Shown here: positions 49,979-62,452 of the stretch, piece after piece | Layout: each line of letters opens with the position of its first letter | Numbering within the stretch: the first letter of the stretch is position 1 | From: Loxodes magnus | Taxonomy: Eukaryota > Ciliophora > Karyorelictea > Loxodida > Loxodidae | NCBI GenBank assembly: GCA_946699065.1 | Contig: CAMPDV010001452.1 | Coordinates: 46,302 to 110,301 of the forward strand | Length of the DNA: 64,000 nt | Direction of reading: 5' to 3' | Translations under genes and position numbers: made by a program | Notes under the pieces: model-generated | Database searches by the model: none | Told to the model about the DNA's origin: nothing | The model's input: only the letters and a program-made list of their open reading frames with translations

Positions 49979-50178
49979 TCTGAAGATCAGTTTATGTATT
50001 TGAAAGTTTTAAGAACTAGAAGTTTAAAAGAATGATAAGATTTCTAAGAAAAGTGAATAAGAAAAGCAAGTAAAAGAGTCTGAAGATCAGTTTATGTATT
50101 TGAAAGTTTTAAGAACTAGAAGTTTAAAAGAATGATAAGATTTCTAAGAAAAGTGAATAAGAAAAGCAAGTAAAAGAG

Positions 50179-51544
50179 TATGAAGATCAGTTTATGTATT
50201 TGAAAGTTTTAAGAACTAGAAGTTTAAAAGAATGATAAGATTTCTAAGATAAATGAATAAGAAAAGCAAGTAAAAGAGTCTTAAGATCAGTTTATGTATT
50301 TGAAAGTTTTAAGAACTAGAAGTTTAAAAGAATGATAAGATTTCTAAGAAAAGTGAATAAGAAAAGCAAGTAAAAGAGTCTGAAGATCAGTTTATGTATT
50401 TGAAAGTTTTAAGAACTAGAAGTTTAAAAGAAAAGTGAATAAGAAAAGCAAGTAAAAGAGTCTGAAGATCAGTTTATGTATTTGAAAGTTTTAAGAACTA
50501 GAAGTTTAAAAGAATGATAAGATTTCTAAGAAAAGTGAATAAGAAAAGCAATTAAAAGAGTCTGAAGATCAGTTTATGTATTTGAAAGTTTTAAGAACTA
50601 GAAGTTTAAAAGAATGATAAGATTTCTAAGAAAAGTCAATAAGAAAAGCAAGTAAAAGAGTCTGAAGATCAGTTTATGTATTTGAAAGTTTAAAAGAATG
50701 ATAAGATTTCTAAGAAAAGTGAATAAGAAAAGCAAGTAAAAGAGTCTGAAGATCAGTTTATGTATTTGAAAGTTTTAAGAACTAGAAGTTTAAAAGAATG
50801 ATAAGATTTCTAAGAAAAGTGAATAAGAAAAGCAAGTAAAAGAGTCTGAAGATCAGTTTATGTATTTGAAAGTTTTAAGAACTAGAAGTTTAAAAGAATG
50901 ATAAGATTTCTAAGAAAAGTGAATAAGAAAAGCAAGTAAAAGAGTCTGAAGATCAGTTTATGTATTTGAAAGTTTTAAGAACTAGAAGTTTAAAAGAATG
51001 ATAAGATTTCCAAGATAAATGAATAAGAAAAGCAAGTAAAAGAGTCTGAAGATCAGTTTATGTATTTGAAAGTTTTAAGAACTAGAAGTTTAAAAGAATG
51101 ATAAGATTTCTAAGAAAAGTGAATAAGAAAAGCAAGTAAAAGAATCTGAAGATCAGTTTATGTATTTGAAAGTTTTAAGAACTAGAAGTTTAAAAGAATG
51201 ATAAGATTTCTAAGAAAAGTGAATAAGAAAAGCAAGTAAAAGAGTCTGAAGATCAGTTTATGTATTTGAAAGTTTTAAGAACTAGAAGTTTAAAAGAATG
51301 ATAAGATTTCTAAGAAAAGTGAATAAGAAAAGCAAGTAAAAGAGTCTGAAGATCAGTTTATGTATTTGAAAGTTTTAAGAACTAGAAGTTTAAAAGAATG
51401 ATAAGATTTCCAAGATAAATGAATAAGAAAAGCAAGTAAAAGAGTCTGAAGATCAGTTTATGTATTTGAAAGTTTTAAGAACTAGAAGTTTAAAAGAATG
51501 ATAAGATTTCTAAGAAAAGTGAATAAGAAAAGCAAGTAAAAGAA
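50179..51544. repeat. Domain D 1366-bp repeated segment, copy 2
   Basis: It matches 47613-48978 at offset 2566 in every marker, including the private G92T at monomer 50461, G77C at 50561, M-type at 50661 and cc at 50945 and 51345. The copies diverge right after: the last monomer of the second ends in G100A, that of the first does not. Confidence 0.88.
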
Positions 51545-51744
51545 TCTGAAGATCAGTTTATGTATTTGAAAGTTTTAAGAACTAGAAGTTTAAAAGAATG
51601 ATAAGATTTCTAAGAAAAGTGAATAAGAAAAGCAAGTAAAAGAGTCTGAAGATCAGTTTATGTATTTGAAAGTTTTAAGAACTAGAAGTTTAAAAGAATG
51701 ATAAGATTTCTAAGAAAAGTGAATAAGAAAAGCAAGTAAAAGAG

Positions 51745-54700
51745 TCTGAAGATCAGTTTATGTATTTGAAAGTTTTAAGAACTAGAAGTTTAAAAGAAAA
51801 GTGAATAAGAAAAGCAAGTAAAAGAGTCTGAAGATCAGTTTATGTATTTGAAAGTTTTAAGAACTAGAAGTTTAAAAGAATGATAAGATTTCTAAGAAAA
51901 GTGAATAAGAAAAGCAAGTAAAAGAGTCTGAAGATCAGTTTATGTATTTGAAAGTTTTAAGAACTAGAAGTTTAAAAGAATGATAAGATTTCTAAGAAAA
52001 GTGAATAAGAAAAGCAAGTAAAAGAGTCTGAAGATCAGTTTATGTATTTGAAAGTTTTAAGAACTAGAAGTTTAAAAGAATGATAAGATTTCTAAGAAAA
52101 GTGAATAAGAAAAGCAAGTAAAAGAGTCTGAAGATCAGTTTATGTATTTGAAAGTTTTAAGAACTAGAAGTTTAAAAGAATGATAAGATTTCTAAGAAAA
52201 GTGAATAAGAAAAGCAAGTAAAAGAATCTGAAGATCAGTTTATGTATTTGAAAGTTTTAAGAACTAGAAGTTTAAAAGAATGATAAGATTTCTAAGAAAA
52301 GTGAATAAGAAAAGCAAGTAAAAGAGTATGAAGATCAGTTTATGTATTTGAAAGTTTTAAGAACTAGAAGTTTAAAAGAATGATAAGATTTCTAAGAAAA
52401 GTGAATAAGAAAAGCAAGTAAAAGAGTCTGAAGATCAGTTTATGTATTTGAAAGTTTTAAGAACTAGAAGTTTAAAAGAATGATAAGATTTCTAAGAAAA
52501 GTGAATAAGAAAAGCAAGTAAAAGAGTCTGAAGATCAGTTTATGTATTTGAAAGTTTTAAGAACTAGAAGTTTAAAAGAATGATAAGATTTCTAAGATAA
52601 ATGAATAAGAAAAGCAAGTAAAAGAGTCTTAAGATCAGTTTATGTATTTGAAAGTTTTAAGAACTAGAAGTTTAAAAGAATGATAAGATTTCTAAGAAAA
52701 GTGAATAAGAAAAGCAAGTAAAAGAGTCTGAAGATCAGTTTATGTATTTGAAAGTTTTAAGAACTAGAAGTTTAAAAGAAAAGTGAATAAGAAAAGCAAG
52801 TAAAAGAGTCTGAAGATCAGTTTATGTATTTGAAAGTTTTAAGAACTAGAAGTTTAAAAGAATGATAAGATTTCTAAGAAAAGTGAATAAGAAAAGCAAG
52901 TAAAAGAGTCTGAAGATCAGTTTATGTATTTGAAAGTTTAAAAGAATGATAAGATTTCTAAGAAAAGTGAATAAGAAAAGCAAGTAAAAGAGTCTGAAGA
53001 TCAGTTTATGTATTTGAAAGTTTTAAGAACTAGAAGTTTAAAAGAATGATAAGATTTCTAAGAAAAGTGAATAAGAAAAGCAAGTAAAAGAGTCTGAAGA
53101 TCAGTTTATGTATTTGAAAGTTTTAAGAACTAGAAGTTTAAAAGAATGATAAGATTTCTAAGAAAAGTGAATAAGAAAAGCAAGTAAAAGAGTCTGAAGA
53201 TCAGTTTATGTATTTGAAAGTTTAAAAGAATGATAAGATTTCTAAGAAAAGTGAATAAGAAAAGCAAGTAAAAGAGTCTGAAGATCAGTTTATGTATTTG
53301 AAAGTTTTAAGAACTAGAAGTTTAAAAGAATGATAAGATTTCTAAGAAAAGTGAATAAGAAAAGCAAGTAAAAGAGTCTGAAGATCAGTTTATGTATTTG
53401 AAAGTTTTAAGAACTAGAAGTTTAAAAGAATGATAAGATTTCTAAGAAAAGTGAATAAGAAAAGCAAGTAAAAGAGTCTGAAGATCAGTTTATGTATTTG
53501 AAAGTTTTAAGAACTAGAAGTTTAAAAGAATGATAAGATTTCCAAGATAAATGAATAAGAAAAGCAAGTAAAAGAGTCTGAAGATCAGTTTATGTATTTG
53601 AAAGTTTTAAGAACTAGAAGTTTAAAAGAATGATAAGATTTCTAAGAAAAGTGAATAAGAAAAGCAAGTAAAAGAGTCTGAAGATCAGTTTATGTATTTG
53701 AAAGTTTTAAGAACTAGAAGTTTAAAAGAATGATAAGATTTCTAAGAAAAGTGAATAAGAAAAGCAAGTAAAAGAGTCTGAAGATCAGTTTATGTATTTG
53801 AAAGTTTTAAGAACTAGAAGTTTAAAAGAATGATAAGATTTCTAAGAAAAGTGAATAAGAAAAGCAAGTAAAAGAGTCTGAAGATCAGTTTATGAATTTG
53901 AAAGTTTAAAAGAATGATAAGATTTCTAAGAAAAGTGAATAAGAAAAGCAAGTAAAAGAGTCTGAAGATCAGTTTATGTATTTGAAAGTTTTAAGAACTA
54001 GAAGTTTAAAAGAATGATAAGATTTCTAAGAAAAGTGAATAAGAAAAGCAAGTAAAAGAGTCTGAAGATCAGTTTATGTATTTGAAAGTTTTAAGAACTA
54101 GAAGTTTAAAAGAATGATAAGATTTCTAAGAAAAGTGAATAAGAAAAGCAAGTAAAAGATTCTGAAGATCAGTTTATGTATTTGAAAGTTTTAAGAACTA
54201 GAAGTTTAAAAGAATGATAAGATTTCTAAGAAAAGTGAATAAGAAAAGCAAGTAAAAGAGTCTTAAGATCAGTTTATGTATTTGAAAGTTTTAAGAACTA
54301 GAAGTTTAAAAGAATGATAAGATTTCTAAGAAAAGTGAATAAGAAAAGCAAGTAAAAGAGTCTGAAGATCAGTTTATGTATTTGAAAGTTTTAAGAACTA
54401 GAAGTTTAAAAGAATGATAAGATTTCTAAGAAAAGTGAATAAGAAAAGCAAGTAAAAGAGTCTGAAGATCAGTTTATGTATTTGAAAGTTTTAAGAACTA
54501 GAAGTTTAAAAGAATGATAAGATTTCTAAGAAAAGTGAATAAGAAAAGCAAGTAAAAGAGTCTGAAGATCAGTTTATGTATTTGAAAGTTTTAAGAACTA
54601 GAAGTTTAAAAGAATGATAAGATTTCTAAGATAAATGAATAAGAAAAGCAAGTAAAAGAGTCTTAAGATCAGTTTATGTATTTGAAAGTTTTAAGAACTA

Positions 54701-55242
54701 GAAGTTTAAAAGAATGATAAGATTTCTAAGAAAAGTGAATAAGAAAAGCAAGTAAAAGAGTATGAAGATCAGTTTATGTATTTGAAAGTTTTAAGAACTA
54801 GAAGTTTAAAAGAATGATAAGATTTCTAAGAAAAGTGAATAAGAAAAGCAAGTAAAAGAGTCTGAAGATCAGTTTATGTATTTGAAAGTTTTAAGAACTA
54901 GAAGTTTAAAAGAATGATAAGATTTCTAAGAAAAGTGAATAAGAAAAGCAAGTAAAAGAGTCTGAAGATCAGTTTATGTATTTGAAAGTTTTAAGAACTA
55001 GAAGTTTAAAAGAAAAGTGAATAAGAAAAGCAAGTAAAAGAGTCTGAAGATCAGTTTATGTATTTGAAAGTTTTAAGAACTAGAAGTTTAAAAGAATGAT
55101 AAGATTTCTAAGAAAAGTGAATAAGAAAAGCAAGTAAAAGAGTCTGAAGATCAGTTTATGTATTTGAAAGTTTTAAGAACTAGAAGTTTAAAAGAATGAT
55201 AAGATTTCTAAGAAAAGTGAATAAGAAAAGCAAGTAAAAGAG
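51745..55242. repeat. Domain D, right end
   Basis: Contains 82-mers at 51745, 52727 and 54961, M-type 84-mers at 52909, 53193 and 53877 (the last with T19A), cc at 53477, and ct/G4T pairs at 52527/52627 and 54561/54661. Monomer 54261 has G4T without a preceding ct, and the monomer before it ends in G100T. C2A occurs at 52327 and 54761. The domain ends where G77C monomers become consecutive at 55243. Confidence 0.8.
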
Positions 55243-55542
55243 TCTGAAGATCAGTTTATGTATTTGAAAGTTTTAAGAACTAGAAGTTTAAAAGAATGAT
55301 AAGATTTCTAAGAAAAGTCAATAAGAAAAGCAAGTAAAAGAGTCTGAAGATCAGTTTATGTATTTGAAAGTTTTAAGAACTAGAAGTTTAAAAGAATGAT
55401 AAGATTTCTAAGAAAAGTCAATAAGAAAAGCAAGTAAAAGAGTCTGAAGATCAGTTTATGTATTTGAAAGTTTTAAGAACTAGAAGTTTAAAAGAATGAT
55501 AAGATTTCTAAGAAAAGTCAATAAGAAAAGCAAGTAAAAGAG

Positions 55543-56327
55543 TCTGAAGATCAGTTTATGTATTTGAAAGTTTTAAGAACTAGATAAGATTTCTAAGAAA
55601 AGTGAATAAGAAAAGCAAGTAAAAGAGTCTGAAGATCAGTTTATGTATTTGAAAGTTTTAAGAACTAGAAGTTTAAAAGAATGATAAGATTTCTAAGAAA
55701 AGTGAATAAGAAAAGCAAGTAAAAGAGTCTGAAGATCAGTTTATGTATTTGAAAGTTTTAAGAACTAGAAGTTTAAAAGAATGATAAGATTTCTAAGAAA
55801 AGTGAATAAGAAAAGCAAGTAAAAGAGTCTGAAGATCAGTTTATGTATTTGAAAGTTTTAAGAACTAGAAGTTTAAAAGAATGATAAGATTTCTAAGAAA
55901 AGTGAATAAGAAAAGCAAGTAAAAGAGTCTGAAGATCAGTTTATGTATTTGAAAGTTTTAAGAACTAGAAGTTTAAAAGAATGATAAGATTTCTAAGAAA
56001 AGTGAATAAGAAAAGCAAGTAAAAGAGTCTGAAGATCAGTTTATGTATTTGAAAGTTTTAAGAACTAGAAGTTTAAAAGAATGATAAGATTTCTAAGAAA
56101 AGTCAATAAGAAAAGCAAGTAAAAGAGTCTGAAGATCAGTTTATGTATTTGAAAGTTTTAAGAACTAGAAGTTTAAAAGAATGATAAGATTTCTAAGAAA
56201 AGTCAATAAGAAAAGCAAGTAAAAGAGTCTGAAGATCAGTTTATGTATTTGAAAGTTTTAAGAACTAGAAGTTTAAAAGAATGATAAGATTTCTAAGAAA
56301 AGTCAATAAGAAAAGCAAGTAAAAGAG
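55543..56327. repeat. 785-bp, 8-monomer HOR, copy 1
   Basis: One 85-mer, four plain 100-mers and three G77C 100-mers (56028, 56128, 56228). It is preceded by three more G77C monomers at 55243-55542, probably the end of an earlier unit of the same kind. Confidence 0.87.
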
Positions 56328-57112
56328 TCTGAAGATCAGTTTATGTATTTGAAAGTTTTAAGAACTAGATAAGATTTCTAAGAAAAGTGAATAAGAAAAG
56401 CAAGTAAAAGAGTCTGAAGATCAGTTTATGTATTTGAAAGTTTTAAGAACTAGAAGTTTAAAAGAATGATAAGATTTCTAAGAAAAGTGAATAAGAAAAG
56501 CAAGTAAAAGAGTCTGAAGATCAGTTTATGTATTTGAAAGTTTTAAGAACTAGAAGTTTAAAAGAATGATAAGATTTCTAAGAAAAGTGAATAAGAAAAG
56601 CAAGTAAAAGAGTCTGAAGATCAGTTTATGTATTTGAAAGTTTTAAGAACTAGAAGTTTAAAAGAATGATAAGATTTCTAAGAAAAGTGAATAAGAAAAG
56701 CAAGTAAAAGAGTCTGAAGATCAGTTTATGTATTTGAAAGTTTTAAGAACTAGAAGTTTAAAAGAATGATAAGATTTCTAAGAAAAGTGAATAAGAAAAG
56801 CAAGTAAAAGAGTCTGAAGATCAGTTTATGTATTTGAAAGTTTTAAGAACTAGAAGTTTAAAAGAATGATAAGATTTCTAAGAAAAGTGAATAAGAAAAG
56901 CAAGTAAAAGAGTCTGAAGATCAGTTTATGTATTTGAAAGTTTTAAGAACTAGAAGTTTAAAAGAATGATAAGATTTCTAAGAAAAGTCAATAAGAAAAG
57001 CAAGTAAAAGAGTCTGAAGATCAGTTTATGTATTTGAAAGTTTTAAGAACTAGAAGTTTAAAAGAATGATAAGATTTCTAAGAAAAGTCAATAAGAAAAG
57101 CAAGTAAAAGAG
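56328..57112. repeat. 785-bp, 8-monomer HOR, copy 2
   Basis: Same length and layout as the unit at 55543, but with five plain and two G77C monomers (56913, 57013): one base differs, at position 77 of monomer 56813. It is followed by a shortened 485-bp unit (57113-57597: 85-mer, three plain, one G77C). The G77C run thus shrinks 3-3-2-1 from left to right. Confidence 0.87.
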
Positions 57113-58164
57113 TCTGAAGATCAGTTTATGTATTTGAAAGTTTTAAGAACTAGATAAGATTTCTAAGAAAAGTGAATAAGAAAAGCAAGTAAAAGAGTCT
57201 GAAGATCAGTTTATGTATTTGAAAGTTTTAAGAACTAGAAGTTTAAAAGAATGATAAGATTTCTAAGAAAAGTGAATAAGAAAAGCAAGTAAAAGAGTCT
57301 GAAGATCAGTTTATGTATTTGAAAGTTTTAAGAACTAGAAGTTTAAAAGAATGATAAGATTTCTAAGAAAAGTGAATAAGAAAAGCAAGTAAAAGAGTCT
57401 GAAGATCAGTTTATGTATTTGAAAGTTTTAAGAACTAGAAGTTTAAAAGAATGATAAGATTTCTAAGAAAAGTGAATAAGAAAAGCAAGTAAAAGAGTCT
57501 GAAGATCAGTTTATGTATTTGAAAGTTTTAAGAACTAGAAGTTTAAAAGAATGATAAGATTTCTAAGAAAAGTCAATAAGAAAAGCAAGTAAAAGAGTCT
57601 GAAGATCAGTTTATGTATTTGAAAGTTTTAAGAACTAGATAAGATTTCTAAGAAAAGTGAATAAGAAAAGCAAGTAAAAGAGTCTGAAGATCAGTTTATG
57701 TATTTGAAAGTTTTAAGAACTAGAAGTTTAAAAGAAAAGTGAATAAGAAAAGCAAGTAAAAGAGTCTGAAGATCAGTTTATGTATTTGAAAGTTTTAAGA
57801 ACTAGAAGTTTAAAAGAATGATAAGATTTCTAAGAAAAGTGAATAAGAAAAGCAAGTAAAAGAGTCTGAAGATCAGTTTATGTATTTGAAAGTTTTAAGA
57901 ACTAGAAGTTTAAAAGAATGATAAGATTTCTAAGAAAAGTGAATAAGAAAAGCAAGTAAAAGAGTCTGAAGATCAGTTTATGTATTTGAAAGTTTTAAGA
58001 ACTAGAAGTTTAAAAGAATGATAAGATTTCTAAGAAAAGTGAATAAGAAAAGCAAGTAAAAGAGTCTGAAGATCAGTTTATGTATTTGAAAGTTTTAAGA
58101 ACTAGAAGTTTAAAAGAATGATAAGATTTCTAAGAAAAGTCAATAAGAAAAGCAAGTAAAAGAG

Positions 58165-58334
58165 TCTGAAGATCAGTTTATGTATTTGAAAGTTTTAAGA
58201 ACTAGATAAGATTTCTAAGAAAAGTCAATAAGAAAAGCAAGTAAAAGAGTCTGAAGATCAGTTTATGTATTTGAAAGTTTTAAGAACTAGATAAGATTTC
58301 TAGGAAAAGTGAATAAGAAAAGCAAGTAAAAGAG
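58165..58334. repeat. Tandem pair of 85-bp monomers
   Basis: Two adjacent copies with the 15-bp deletion; the first also carries G77C, the second reads CTAGGAAAAG in place of CTAAGAAAAG. A second such pair lies at 59217-59386. These are the only places where 85-mers are adjacent. Confidence 0.87.
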
Positions 58335-59968
58335 TCTGAAGATCAGTTTATGTATTTGAAAGTTTTAAGAACTAGAAGTTTAAAAGAATGATAAGATTTC
58401 TAAGAAAAGTGAATAAGAAAAGCAAGTAAAAGAGTCTGAAGATCAGTTTATGTATTTGAAAGTTTTAAGAACTAGAAGTTTAAAAGAATGATAAGATTTC
58501 TAAGAAAAGTGAATAAGAAAAGCAAGTAAAAGAGTCTGAAGATCAGTTTATGTATTTGAAAGTTTTAAGAACTAGAAGTTTAAAAGAATGATAAGATTTC
58601 TAAGAAAAGTGAATAAGAAAAGCAAGTAAAAGAGTATGAAGATCAGTTTATGTATTTGAAAGTTTTAAGAACTAGAAGTTTAAAAGAAAAGTGAATAAGA
58701 AAAGCAAGTAAAAGAGTCTGAAGATCAGTTTATGTATTTGAAAGTTTTAAGAACTAAAAGTTTAAAAGAATGATAAGATTTCTAAGAAAAGTCAATAAGA
58801 AAAGCAAGTAAAAGAGTATGAAGATCAGTTTATGTATTTGAAAGTTTTAAGAACTAGAAGTTTAAAAGAATGATAAGATTTCTAAGAAAAGTGAATAAGA
58901 AAAGCAAGTAAAAGAGTCTGAAGATCAGTTTATGTATTTGAAAGTTTTAAGAACTAGAAGTTTAAAAGAATGATAAGATTTCTAAGAAAAGTGAATAAGA
59001 AAAGCAAGTAAAAGAGTCTGAAGATCAGTTTATGTATTTGAAAGTTTTAAGAACTAGAAGTTTAAAAGAATGATAAGATTTCTAAGAAAAGTGAATAAGA
59101 AAAGCAAGTAAAAGAGTCTGAAGATCAGTTTATGTATTTGAAAGTTTTAGGAACTGAAAGTTTAAAAGAATGATAAGATTTCTAAGAAAAGTCAATAAGA
59201 AAAGCAAGTAAAAGAGTCTGAAGATCAGTTTATGTATTTGAAAGTTTTAAGAACTAGATAAGATTTCTAAGAAAAGTGAATAAGAAAAGCAAGTAAAAGA
59301 GTCTGAAGATCAGTTTATGTATTTGAAAGTTTTAAGAACTAGATAAGATTTCTAAGAAAAGTGAATAAGAAAAGCAAGTAAAAGAGTCTGAAGATCAGTT
59401 TATGTATTTGAAAGTTTTAAGAACTAGAAGTTTAAAAGAATGATAAGATTTCTAAGAAAAGTGAATAAGAAAAGCAAGTAAAAGAGTCTGAAGATCAGTT
59501 TATGTATTTGAAAGTTTTAAGAACTAGAAGTTTAAAAGAATGATAAGATTTCTAAGAAAAGTGAATAAGAAAAGCAAGTAAAAGAGTCTGAAGATCAGTT
59601 TATGTATTTGAAAGTTTTAAGAACTAGAAGTTTAAAAGAATGATAAGATTTCTAAGAAAAGTGAATAAGAAAAGCAAGTAAAAGAGTCTGAAGATCAGTT
59701 TATGTATTTGAAAGTTTTAAGAACTAGAAGTTTAAAAGAAAAGTGAATAAGAAAAGCAAGTAAAAGAGTCTGAAGATCAGTTTATGTATTTGAAAGTTTT
59801 AAGAACTAGAAGTTTAAAAGAATGATAAGATTTCTAAGAAAAGTGAATAAGAAAAGCAAGTAAAAGAGTCTGAAGATCAGTTTATGTATTTGAAAGTTTT
59901 AAGAACTAGAAGTTTAAAAGAATGATAAGATTTCTAAGAAAAGTGAATAAGAAAAGCAAGTAAAAGAG

Positions 59969-60052
59969 TCTGAAGATCAGTTTATGTATTTGAAAGTTTT
60001 AAGAACTAGAAGTTTAAGAAAGAAAAGTGAATAAGAAAAGCAAGTAAAAGAG
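59969..60052. repeat. Unique 84-bp monomer (82-mer with GA insertion)
   Basis: It has the 18-bp deletion plus two extra bases, reading GTTTAAGAAAGAAAAG instead of GTTTAAAAGAAAAG. I find this junction only once. It differs from both the M-type and the TA-insertion 84-mers. Confidence 0.85.
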
Positions 60053-60252
60053 TCTGAAGATCAGTTTATGTATTTGAAAGTTTTAAGAACTAGAAGTTTA
60101 AAAGAATGATAAGATTTCTAAGAAAAGTGAATAAGAAAAGCAAGTAAAAGAGTCTGAAGATCAGTTTATGTATTTGAAAGTTTTAAGAACTAGAAGTTTA
60201 AAAGAATGATAAGATTTCTAAGAAAAGTCAATAAGAAAAGCAAGTAAAAGAG

Positions 60253-61501
60253 TATGAAGATCAGTTTATGTATTTGAAAGTTTTAAGAACTAGATAAGAT
60301 TTCTAAGAAAAGTGAATAAGAAAAGCAAGTAAAAGAGTCTGAAGATCAGTTTATGTATTTGAAAGTTTTAAGAACTAGAAGTTTAAAAGAATGATAAGAT
60401 TTCTAAGAAAAGTGAATAAGAAAAGCAAGTAAAAGAGTCTGAAGATCAGTTTATGTATTTGAAAGTTTTAAGAACTAGAAGTTTAAAAGAATGATAAGAT
60501 TTCTAAGAAAAGTGAATAAGAAAAGCAAGTAAAAGAGTCTGAAGATCAGTTTATGTATTTGAAAGTTTTAAGAACTAGAAGTTTAAAAGAATGATAAGAT
60601 TTCTAAGAAAAGTGAATAAGAAAAGCAAGTAAAAGAATCTGAAGATCAGTTTATGTATTTGAAAGTTTTAAGAACTAGAAGTTTAAAAGAAAAGTGAATA
60701 AGAAAAGCAAGTAAAAGAGTCTGAAGATCAGTTTATGTATTTGAAAGTTTTAAGAACTAGAAGTTTAAAAGAATGATAAGATTTCTAAGAAAAGTGAATA
60801 AGAAAAGCAAGTAAAAGAGTCTGAAGATCAGTTTATGTATTTGAAAGTTTTAAGAACTAGAAGTTTAAAAGAATGATAAGATTTCTAAGAAAAGTGAATA
60901 AGAAAAGCAAGTAAAAGAGTCTGAAGATCAGTTTATGTATTTGAAAGTTTTAAGAACTAGAAGTTTAAAAGAAAAGTGAATAAGAAAAGCAAGTAAAAGA
61001 GTCTGAAGATCAGTTTATGTATTTGAAAGTTTTAAGAACTAGAAGTTTAAAAGAATGATAAGATTTCTAAGAAAAGTGAATAAGAAAAGCAAGTAAAAGA
61101 GTCTGAAGATCAGTTTATGTATTTGAAAGTTTTAAGAACTAGAAGTTTAAAAGAATGATAAGATTTCTAAGAAAAGTGAATAAGAAAAGCAAGTAAAAGA
61201 GTCTGAAGATCAGTTTATGTATTTGAAAGTTTTAAGAACTAGAAGTTTAAAAGAATGATAAGATTTCTAAGAAAAGTGAATAAGAAAAGCAAGTAAAAGA
61301 GTCTGAAGATCAGTTTATGTATTTGAAAGTTTTAAGAACTAGAAGTTTAAAAGAATGATAAGATTTCTAAGAAAAGTGAATAAGAAAAGCAAGTAAAAGA
61401 GTCTGAAGATCAGTTTATGTATTTGAAAGTTTTAAGAACTAGAAGTTTAAAAGAATGATAAGATTTCTAAGAAAAGTCAATAAGAAAAGCAAGTAAAAGA
61501 G
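60253..61501. repeat. 1249-bp, 13-monomer unit
   Basis: Starts with a C2A 85-mer, then three 100-mers (the third ending G100A), 82, 100, 100, 82, four plain 100-mers and a G77C 100-mer. The next C2A 85-mer at 61502 opens a related run (85, three 100-mers, M-type 84, two 100-mers, 82, two 100-mers) that leads into the 582-bp units. Confidence 0.8.
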
Positions 61502-62452
61502 TATGAAGATCAGTTTATGTATTTGAAAGTTTTAAGAACTAGATAAGATTTCTAAGAAAAGTGAATAAGAAAAGCAAGTAAAAGAGTCTGAAGATCAGTT
61601 TATGTATTTGAAAGTTTTAAGAACTAGAAGTTTAAAAGAATGATAAGATTTCTAAGAAAAGTGAATAAGAAAAGCAAGTAAAAGAGTCTGAAGATCAGTT
61701 TATGTATTTGAAAGTTTTAAGAACTAGAAGTTTAAAAGAATGATAAGATTTCTAAGAAAAGTGAATAAGAAAAGCAAGTAAAAGAGTCTGAAGATCAGTT
61801 TATGTATTTGAAAGTTTTAAGAACTAGAAGTTTAAAAGAATGATAAGATTTCTAAGAAAAGTGAATAAGAAAAGCAAGTAAAAGAGTCTGAAGATCAGTT
61901 TATGTATTTGAAAGTTTAAAAGAATGATAAGATTTCTAAGAAAAGTGAATAAGAAAAGCAAGTAAAAGAGTCTGAAGATCAGTTTATGTATTTGAAAGTT
62001 TTAAGAACTAGAAGTTTAAAAGAATGATAAGATTTCTAAGAAAAGTGAATAAGAAAAGCAAGTAAAAGAGTCTGAAGATCAGTTTATGTATTTGAAAGTT
62101 TTAAGAACTAGAAGTTTAAAAGAATGATAAGATTTCTAAGAAAAGTGAATAAGAAAAGCAAGTAAAAGAGTCTGAAGATCAGTTTATGTATTTGAAAGTT
62201 TTAAGAACTAGAAGTTTAAAAGAAAAGTGAATAAGAAAAGCAAGTAAAAGAGTCTGAAGATCAGTTTATGTATTTGAAAGTTTTAAGAACTAGAAGTTTA
62301 AAAGAATGATAAGATTTCTAAGAAAAGTGAATAAGAAAAGCAAGTAAAAGAGTCTGAAGATCAGTTTATGTATTTGAAAGTTTTAAGAACTAGAAGTTTA
62401 AAAGAATGATAAGATTTCTAAGAAAAGTGAATAAGAAAAGCAAGTAAAAGAG

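Larger units (their letters stand above)
26281..55242. repeat. Domain D: array with AGATAAATG haplotypes and 16-bp deletions
   Basis: Two related haplotypes define it. Haplotype cc (T67C+A72T+G75A, TTTCCAAGATAAATG) occurs 27 times from 26281 to 53477; haplotype ct (A72T+G75A only) occurs 20 times from 26965 to 54561. Neither is seen outside. Twenty-two of the 24 M-type 84-mers lie here (the others are at 24934 and 61887). G100A junctions and C2A monomers, many of them 82-mers, subdivide it into HORs of several sizes. No G77C/A84C, T19C or T32A monomer occurs in the domain. Confidence 0.9.

Noticed and set aside
55543-61586. The G77C-to-85-mer pairing as a general rule for the family
   Set aside because: The 85-mers at 969, 4364, 7105 and 23104 do not follow G77C, so the rule is local to domain E.
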